From an uncultured Prevotellaceae bacterium (GTDB lineage Bacteria > Bacteroidota > Bacteroidia > Bacteroidales > Muribaculaceae), in the NCBI GenBank assembly GCA_945983195.1, contig CAMFSS010000045.1, positions 1-10,696 on the forward strand: 10,696 bases of DNA, read 5' to 3'. Positions 7,333 through 10,696 of the stretch are shown here, one piece after another. Within the stretch, counting starts at the first letter, position 1; the number at the start of each line of letters is the position of its first letter. Made by a program: the position numbers and the translations under genes. Below the pieces are notes generated by a model. The model saw nothing but the letters and a program-made list of their open reading frames with translations, was not told the origin of the DNA and ran no database searches.

Positions 7333-7446
7333 AAGTGACCTGCTACATAACAAGCGCAGAACAATCCACGCCCATAGAGCGTGAACTATCAGCATGCTTG
7401 TTCTCATGTAGCGAATATTGGCGGTATTCAATCGAAAGAGAACAAG
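7308..7446 (-). promoter_or_regulatory. Structured leader RNA with mutually exclusive folds, candidate riboswitch or attenuator
   Basis: Four nested stems are visible. P1 pairs 7313-7322 with 7429-7438, 10 bp perfect (CTTTCGATTG), and is extended past a 3-nt bulge by 7308-7312 with 7442-7446. P2 pairs 7326-7334 with 7418-7426, 9 bp. P3 pairs 7343-7355 with 7396-7411, 13 bp with a 3-nt bulge. P4 pairs 7367-7371 with 7379-7383, with a 7-nt loop. A competing fold pairs 7397-7405 with 7438-7446 (9 bp perfect) around a small hairpin (7413-7417 with 7425-7429). The loop of that hairpin, CCGCCAA on the minus strand, is complementary to TTGGCGG in the P2 and terminator arm. Because P2 shares sequence with the terminator stem, folding can decide whether the RCC1 gene is transcribed. 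I do not recognise a known riboswitch class; a free-standing structured RNA ending at the same terminator is the alternative. Confidence 0.6.
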
Positions 7447-7834
7447 AGCTAGAAGCTCAATATTTATTATTGTTCTTAATCAAGTTTTCAGAACGTAAAC
7501 GCCGAGTTAATGATTTAAGGCAATGCCTCGATTATTGTCTCTAATAGGGAAACTAACCTGTGGTTTAATCTTCCCAGTGCGTTACGATTGTCTGTAATGT
7601 CTGTTTCGTATTATTCGTTTTTTAGTTATACTTTGTATTCCATCTCTATCTCGTATCATGCAGCAGGAATGAAACATGTCCCTGCCTTATATTGCAAAAT
7701 TCCACATCACAATAATATAATACTGAGCAACTTTGCTATTAAACAATTAACGCTTTTACAGCTAAATGCTTAAAAAGATTGGCAATGTTTAAAAACAGTA
7801 CGACTTATAACCTAAATAATTATAGGATGTGATG
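7447..7834 (-). other. Long non-coding upstream part of the RCC1 gene leader
   Basis: No convincing gene lies in this 388-bp stretch. On the minus strand it would be the first part of the leader transcript if the TATATTTG box at 7842 is used. Small features only: a direct repeat TGTCTGT-AA-TGTCTGT (7589-7604), weak stems at 7663-7685 (GCAGG/CCTGC) and 7726-7737 (AGCAA/TTGCT), and GAGCT-TCT-AGCTC just before the structured element (7448-7460). A 25-codon ATG frame (7659-7582, minus) rich in Arg and Ile is the only notable short frame; I cannot support it as a gene. Confidence 0.4.
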
Positions 7835-7842
7835 CAAATATA
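7835..7842 (-). promoter_or_regulatory. Promoter -7 box candidate for the RCC1 leader transcript
   Basis: TATATTTG on the minus strand (7842-7835) matches TAnnTTTG and is the only match found on this strand between the RCC1 gene and the next gene. No TTTG is seen 19-21 bp upstream. If real, the leader is about 560 nt. Confidence 0.4.
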
Positions 7843-7888
7843 GTTATAAAAAATGAAATGGCTCTTATGCTTTTCCTTGTTTTTTATT

Positions 7889-7910
7889 AAAAAATGATTA
7901 TTTCTCATTT
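7889..7910 (-). terminator. Weak AT-rich hairpin at the end of the four-helix-bundle gene
   Basis: On the minus strand AAATGA (7910-7905) pairs with TCATTT (7897-7892) across a 7-nt loop, continuing into a short T run (7891-7889). It overlaps the stop codon. The stem is only 6 bp and AT-rich, so this is a suggestion. Confidence 0.3.
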
Positions 7911-8472
7911 ATTTGTTTGAATTCTTAAGAAAGTTTTTGCGTGCACGCGCCATCTGCTCACGAAAACCACCGTTGGCCACAAAATTACACTGAAGACGCT
8001 CCAGATATCGCTCAAGCATATAATCGACTTGATGCAAAAGCGTAATCACAATATTTGCAATTGCTTCGGGAGAGCGTTCCTCAATTCGATTCATAAAAAA
8101 CGCTGAGTCATTGTGGCAACGACAAATATTCAGTGTTGAAATGGCTCGCGCATCGTCTCGATTCCATAATTGCAATCGGCGTGTACGAATATAATCCTCG
8201 TAGTCAATTAGCAACTCCTGCAAGCTGGCACGCGCAACATTAGTGAGTTTAATCTCAGTTTCAGTCGAGGTGAGGCTTGCTTCAGCACCTTCGGCAATGT
8301 TCTGCTTTCCTGAGCGGGCGGCTTGAATCATTTGGTCGATTGTACGGTCACCCCTATCCAAATATTTGTGCGCAAAAAAGAAAGTCATATCATATATTGA
8401 CTCAGTTTTCTGATAAAGAGCCAATTTTCTGAAATTGCTTTTCTTTTTGAGGAAAGGGGCAGGAAGCTGCAT
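7909..8472 (-). CDS. Four-helix-bundle protein with the four-helix-bundle suffix domain
   Basis: A 187-residue, all-helical protein. Residues 50-62 (QAARSGKQNIAEG) and the following E-A-S-L-T-S-T-E-T-E-I-K-L are the signature of the four-helix-bundle/S23-type family. The stretch ARASLQELLIDYEDYIRTRR (81-100) and the C-terminal helix VDYMLERYLERL ending ANGGFREQMARAR fit the variant with a suffix domain. Members of the wider family include proteins encoded in 23S rRNA intervening sequences and the Avd accessory protein of diversity-generating retroelements. The role of the suffix subgroup is not known to me. No reverse transcriptase or rRNA gene is nearby, so it stands alone here. The start at 8472 gives the usual SNFRKLALYQKTESIYD opening helix. 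It lies 108 bp after the YeiH gene, with an inverted repeat between them. Confidence 0.85.
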   Translation of the reverse strand: MQLPAPFLKKKSNFRKLALYQKTESIYDMTFFFAHKYLDRGDRTIDQMIQAARSGKQNIAEGAEASLTSTETEIKLTNVARASLQELLIDYEDYIRTRRLQLWNRDDARAISTLNICRCHNDSAFFMNRIEERSPEAIANIVITLLHQVDYMLERYLERLQCNFVANGGFREQMARARKNFLKNSNK

Positions 8473-8533
8473 AGTCTAAGTAATTTTTTAGAGTGTGACA
8501 ACCATTGTGATTCTTTAGTAAATCTAGACATTC

Positions 8534-8569
8534 TAGAATCTCTATGCAATCTATTATCTAGAGATTCTA
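8534..8569. repeat. 11-bp inverted repeat between the YeiH and four-helix-bundle genes
   Basis: TAGAATCTCTA (8534-8544) and TAGAGATTCTA (8559-8569) are perfect reverse complements around a 14-nt loop. TCTAGA occurs three times within 8523-8562. It begins 11 bp beyond the YeiH stop codon, so it may terminate that transcript, but no T tract follows on the minus strand. It could instead be an operator for the downstream gene. Confidence 0.5.
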
Positions 8570-8580
8570 TCGTGGGGGGA

Positions 8581-9558
8581 TTAGAAGCAATAGATGTAGG
8601 CGAGAGTGGAGAGGCTGATTACTATCCACAGAAGTATGCCCTGAATGAGAGGCTTCACACCCACCGTCTTCAGCACATCGAGCGACAGCGAAGCTCCAAT
8701 GAAGAAGAGCGTCACCGTGAGCGACTTGCGTGCCAGGCCGTTGATGAAGTGACCTATGGCACTGCCTGCTGCTGTCGGCTCAAGCACGTAGGTATTGAAC
8801 ACCATTGCGAGCACAAAGAAAAGTATAAACCACGGAATGCTGACGCGCTGCCCCTTGCTCTTGAAAATCATTGCACTGACGAGTGCGAGCGGAATTATCC
8901 ACAAAGCACGCGTTAGCTTTATGGTAGTGGCTATCTGCAACGCCTGCTCACCGTAGGCCTGTCCGGCACAAACCACCGAACTGTAATCGTGAATGGCAAT
9001 AGCAGCCCATGTGCCGAATTGCTGCTGCGTCATGCCAAGAGCCTCACCGATGGGAGGAAAAATGAAGAGGGCAATGGCATTGAGAATGAAGATAGTGCCG
9101 AGCGACACCGACATTTCAGCATCTTTTGCCTTCACCACCGGACCAACGGCAGCAATGGCACTGCCGCCGCATATTGCCGTTCCTGAGCTGATGAGGTAAG
9201 ACGTTATGCGGTCCACCTTCAGTAGTTTGCGCCCTATTAGCCAGCCAATCAGCATGGTGCCTGCTACCGAAATCACTGTGAATGCCATTCCTTCCTTGCC
9301 CGATGCAAGCGATGCCTGAAGGTTCATTCCGAATCCAAGTCCTACCACAGAATATTGAAGGAGCATCTTCGATGCTTTCTTGTTGAATTTCGGGAACGGC
9401 TGCCCAAGAGTAAGGGCGAAAACCAATCCTAAGAACAGTGCCACAGGAGGCGTAACCCAACTGCCGACGACCCCTGCGCCGGGAATGTAGTCCATCAAGA
9501 GGCACAACGACATTATCGCGAGCAATGCGATGTAAATGTGCTTACTATACTTTTTCAT
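8581..9558 (-). CDS. yeiH: YeiH/UPF0324-family membrane protein (putative sulfate exporter)
   Basis: A 325-residue, strongly hydrophobic protein with about ten predicted membrane segments, the expected size for the YeiH family (TIGR00698, Cons_hypoth698). Characteristic segments are GLGFGMNL (73-80), SSGTAICGGSAIAAVGPVVK (124-143) and AIHDYSSVVCAG (188-199). The last two are the inverted-repeat half motifs of this fold. The name putative sulfate exporter comes from family annotation; transport of sulfate has not been shown generally. The ATG at 9558 gives a short basic N-terminus followed directly by the first membrane helix. The gene has its own promoter and is divergent from the PurF-like gene. 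No sulfur-metabolism gene is in the window, so the context does not identify a substrate. Confidence 0.9.
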   Translation of the reverse strand: MKKYSKHIYIALLAIMSLCLLMDYIPGAGVVGSWVTPPVALFLGLVFALTLGQPFPKFNKKASKMLLQYSVVGLGFGMNLQASLASGKEGMAFTVISVAGTMLIGWLIGRKLLKVDRITSYLISSGTAICGGSAIAAVGPVVKAKDAEMSVSLGTIFILNAIALFIFPPIGEALGMTQQQFGTWAAIAIHDYSSVVCAGQAYGEQALQIATTIKLTRALWIIPLALVSAMIFKSKGQRVSIPWFILFFVLAMVFNTYVLEPTAAGSAIGHFINGLARKSLTVTLFFIGASLSLDVLKTVGVKPLIQGILLWIVISLSTLAYIYCF

Positions 9559-9671
9559 ATTTCATTGAATTTAATGAGTTCACAATCAAGGCAGCTTTTC
9601 AGTAACACACCGGCAGACCGATGTTGCCGTCAATCTCACAACGATGCCCAATAAGCCGCAATTGCAGGCAA

Positions 9672-9702
9672 CAAAGTTACTACAAATGAGAGCATAAACA
9701 AA
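9672..9702 (-). promoter_or_regulatory. Promoter of the YeiH gene
   Basis: On the minus strand TTTG (9702-9699), a 19-bp spacer and TAACTTTG (9679-9672) match the Bacteroidota consensus. The predicted start is near 9665, about 105 nt before the ATG. Confidence 0.65.
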
Positions 9703-9794
9703 AAGAAAAATAAAGTTTTTATTTTTTGGTTATCTATCGTTTTTCCCGAGTGATGCCTTGATGCAACTTGATATGGAAAAAGTTTGGGATTCTT

Positions 9795-9826
9795 TTTGCT
9801 TCGGAGTGCGATTTTTAGTAATTTTG
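9795..9826 (+). promoter_or_regulatory. Promoter of the PurF-like gene
   Basis: TTTG (9795-9798), a 20-bp spacer and TAATTTTG (9819-9826) match TTTG-N20-TAnnTTTG exactly. The predicted start is near 9833, about 43 nt before the ATG at 9876. Confidence 0.7.
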
Positions 9827-9875
9827 CAGACGGAAATCTATTTGTATATAAAAACATTAACAGAAACAATCACTT

Positions 9876-10655
9876 ATGGGTGGCTTTTTTGGAACTGTAG
9901 CCAAATCGGCGTGCTGCGCCGACCTGTTTTATGGCACCGACTACAACTCTCACCTCGGCACTCGCCGTGGCGGTATGGTAACCTACGATAAGGAGCTTGG
10001 CTTCCGTAGGTCGATTCACAACCTCGAAAGTACTTATTTCAGAACCAAATTCGAGAACGAACTCGACAAATTCACCGGGAATTCGGGAATAGGCGTAATC
10101 AGCGACACCGACCCCCAACCTATCATCTTCAATTCTCATCTCGGACGCTTCGCTATCGTCACAGTGGCTAAAATTGCCAATCTCGACGAGCTTGAAAAGC
10201 AGCTTCTTGATGAGAATTTTCATTTTGCCGAACTGAGTTCGGGAGCTACAAATCCCACCGAACTGATTGCCCTGCTCATAATCAAGGGCAAAAGCTTCGT
10301 GGAGGGAATAGAGAATGTGTACCGGTCGGTGAAAGGCTCATGCTCCATGCTCATTCTCACCGAAAATGGCATCATCGCCGCTCGCGACAAGCTGGGACGC
10401 ACACCTATTGTGGTAGGACACAAAGAGGGTGCCTACGCCGTGTCGAGCGAATCGTCGAGCTTCCCGAATCTCGACTATGAGATCGACCGCTACATAGGTC
10501 CGGGCGAAATACTGCACATCACCGCCGACGGCATCACACAGCTCCGCGCACCCGAGGAGGAGATGCAGATTTGCGCCTTCCTATGGGTGTACTACGGTTT
10601 CCCCACTTCGTGCTACGAGAACCGCAATGTAGAGAAAAAGAGTATAAATAACTGA
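9876..10655 (+). CDS. Amidophosphoribosyltransferase-like protein, N-terminal glutaminase-type domain only
   Basis: The 259 residues read as the class II glutamine amidotransferase (Ntn-hydrolase) half of a PurF-like enzyme. The opening MGGFFG aligns with the CGIxG start of canonical PurF. Conserved segments follow: TRRGG (29-33), NSHLGRFAIVT (86-96), NPTELIALL (126-134), GSCSMLIL (154-161), AARDKLGRTPIVVG (168-181), SSESSSF (190-196) and PGE (209-211). Canonical PurF makes phosphoribosylamine from PRPP and glutamine, the first step of purine synthesis. Two oddities stand out. The residue after Met is Gly where the catalytic Cys should be. The frame also stops at TGA after NVEKKSINN, before the phosphoribosyltransferase half. 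Family members are usually about 450-500 residues or longer, so this is roughly half a protein. The ATG at 9876 is supported by the promoter 50 bp upstream. Confidence 0.8.
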   Translation: MGGFFGTVAKSACCADLFYGTDYNSHLGTRRGGMVTYDKELGFRRSIHNLESTYFRTKFENELDKFTGNSGIGVISDTDPQPIIFNSHLGRFAIVTVAKIANLDELEKQLLDENFHFAELSSGATNPTELIALLIIKGKSFVEGIENVYRSVKGSCSMLILTENGIIAARDKLGRTPIVVGHKEGAYAVSSESSSFPNLDYEIDRYIGPGEILHITADGITQLRAPEEEMQICAFLWVYYGFPTSCYENRNVEKKSINN

Positions 10656-10696
10656 TTACCTAAGGGCAAGTCCCTCGAAAGCGACGATACCTGGGA
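10656..10696 (+). pseudogene. Possible continuation of the PurF-like gene beyond its stop codon
   Basis: After the TGA the same frame reads LPKGKSLESDDTW to the window edge. The GKSLESDD part resembles the segment that follows NVE..R...G in PurF homologues as I know them, just before the PRTase domain. The stop may therefore be a lesion, not the real end. Only 13 codons are visible, so this is weak; a chimeric contig end is also possible. Confidence 0.35.

Larger units (their letters stand above)
9559..9875. other. Divergent intergenic region between YeiH and PurF-like genes
   Basis: This 317-bp region holds the two opposed promoters listed separately and no supported gene. The YeiH leader (about 105 nt) contains a small stem, CGGCA (9611-9615) with TGCCG (9625-9629), of unknown meaning. 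The 9636-9869 stretch is open on the minus strand but runs through both promoters, so it is not a gene. Confidence 0.6.

Noticed and set aside
7272..7364. N-terminal extension of the RCC1 protein starting at a TTG
   Set aside because: The frame is open, but the signal peptide begins at the ATG at 7271, the extension has no ATG, and its DNA forms leader RNA stems and a terminator.
7308..7446. Integron attC site or transposon end suggested by the long imperfect inverted repeat
   Set aside because: The attC core motifs (GTTRRRY/RYYYAAC) are not in the right places, and no integrase, transposase or target duplication is visible.
7582..7659. 25-residue basic leader peptide on the minus strand
   Set aside because: A single short ATG frame with no clear ribosome-binding site and no run of regulatory codons; it is expected by chance in this length of AT-rich DNA.
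7909..8472. Avd-like accessory protein of a diversity-generating retroelement
   Set aside because: The suffix-domain signature fits a different subgroup, and there is no reverse transcriptase, template repeat or variable repeat in the window.
8572..9505. Open frames overlapping YeiH on both strands
   Set aside because: All overlap a well-recognised membrane protein and have no coding features of their own.
4764..10655. Reassignment of UGA as a sense codon, suggested by two in-frame TGA codons
   Set aside because: The ATPase and antitoxin genes end at TGA where their families normally end, and the RCC1 gene also has an in-frame TAG, so ordinary gene decay fits better.

Overview
The window looks like chromosomal DNA of a gut-type Bacteroidales (Bacteroidota), possibly Muribaculaceae. 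Five points support this: matches to the Bacteroidota promoter consensus (TTTG, 19-20 bp, TAnnTTTG) upstream of several genes; an RCC1/Big2 surface protein with a remnant of a type IX secretion sorting tail; a WG-repeat protein; a four-helix-bundle-suffix protein; and an AAA_14/DUF4143 ATPase. All assignments rest on motifs read from the sequence, since no search could be run.

Layout. (1) Positions 3-875 (+) hold a WG-repeat protein open to the left edge. It converges on a solo Phd/YefM-type antitoxin at 1004-1234 (-), with a long perfect-type hairpin between them. (2) A control region at 1235-1472 separates the antitoxin from a divergent AAA_14/DUF4143 ATPase (1473-2807, +). It carries a 12-bp tandem repeat, a 12-bp palindrome and three related elements spaced exactly 33 bp apart, the last overlapping the ATPase promoter. 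(3) A GC-rich M16 zinc peptidase (2847-4073, -) has a clear promoter of its own. (4) An AT-rich gene for a secreted RCC1-propeller/Big2 protein (4785-7271, -) is cut by two in-frame stops from its last Big2 domain and its sorting tail (4386-4784). (5) A leader of about 560 nt precedes that gene. Its last 170 nt can form a long hairpin or, exclusively, an intrinsic terminator just before the start codon. (6) Then come a four-helix-bundle-suffix protein (7909-8472, -), a YeiH-family membrane protein (8581-9558, -), and a divergent amidophosphoribosyltransferase-like gene (9876-10655, +) whose reading frame is broken at the right edge.

The genes do not form one operon: orientation changes often and several genes have their own promoter. 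The strongest candidate for something undescribed is the attenuator-like leader of the RCC1 gene. Next are the 33-bp-spaced array before the ATPase, then the two broken reading frames and the Gly in place of the catalytic Cys in the PurF-like protein. No CRISPR array, phage module, rRNA or tRNA gene was seen.
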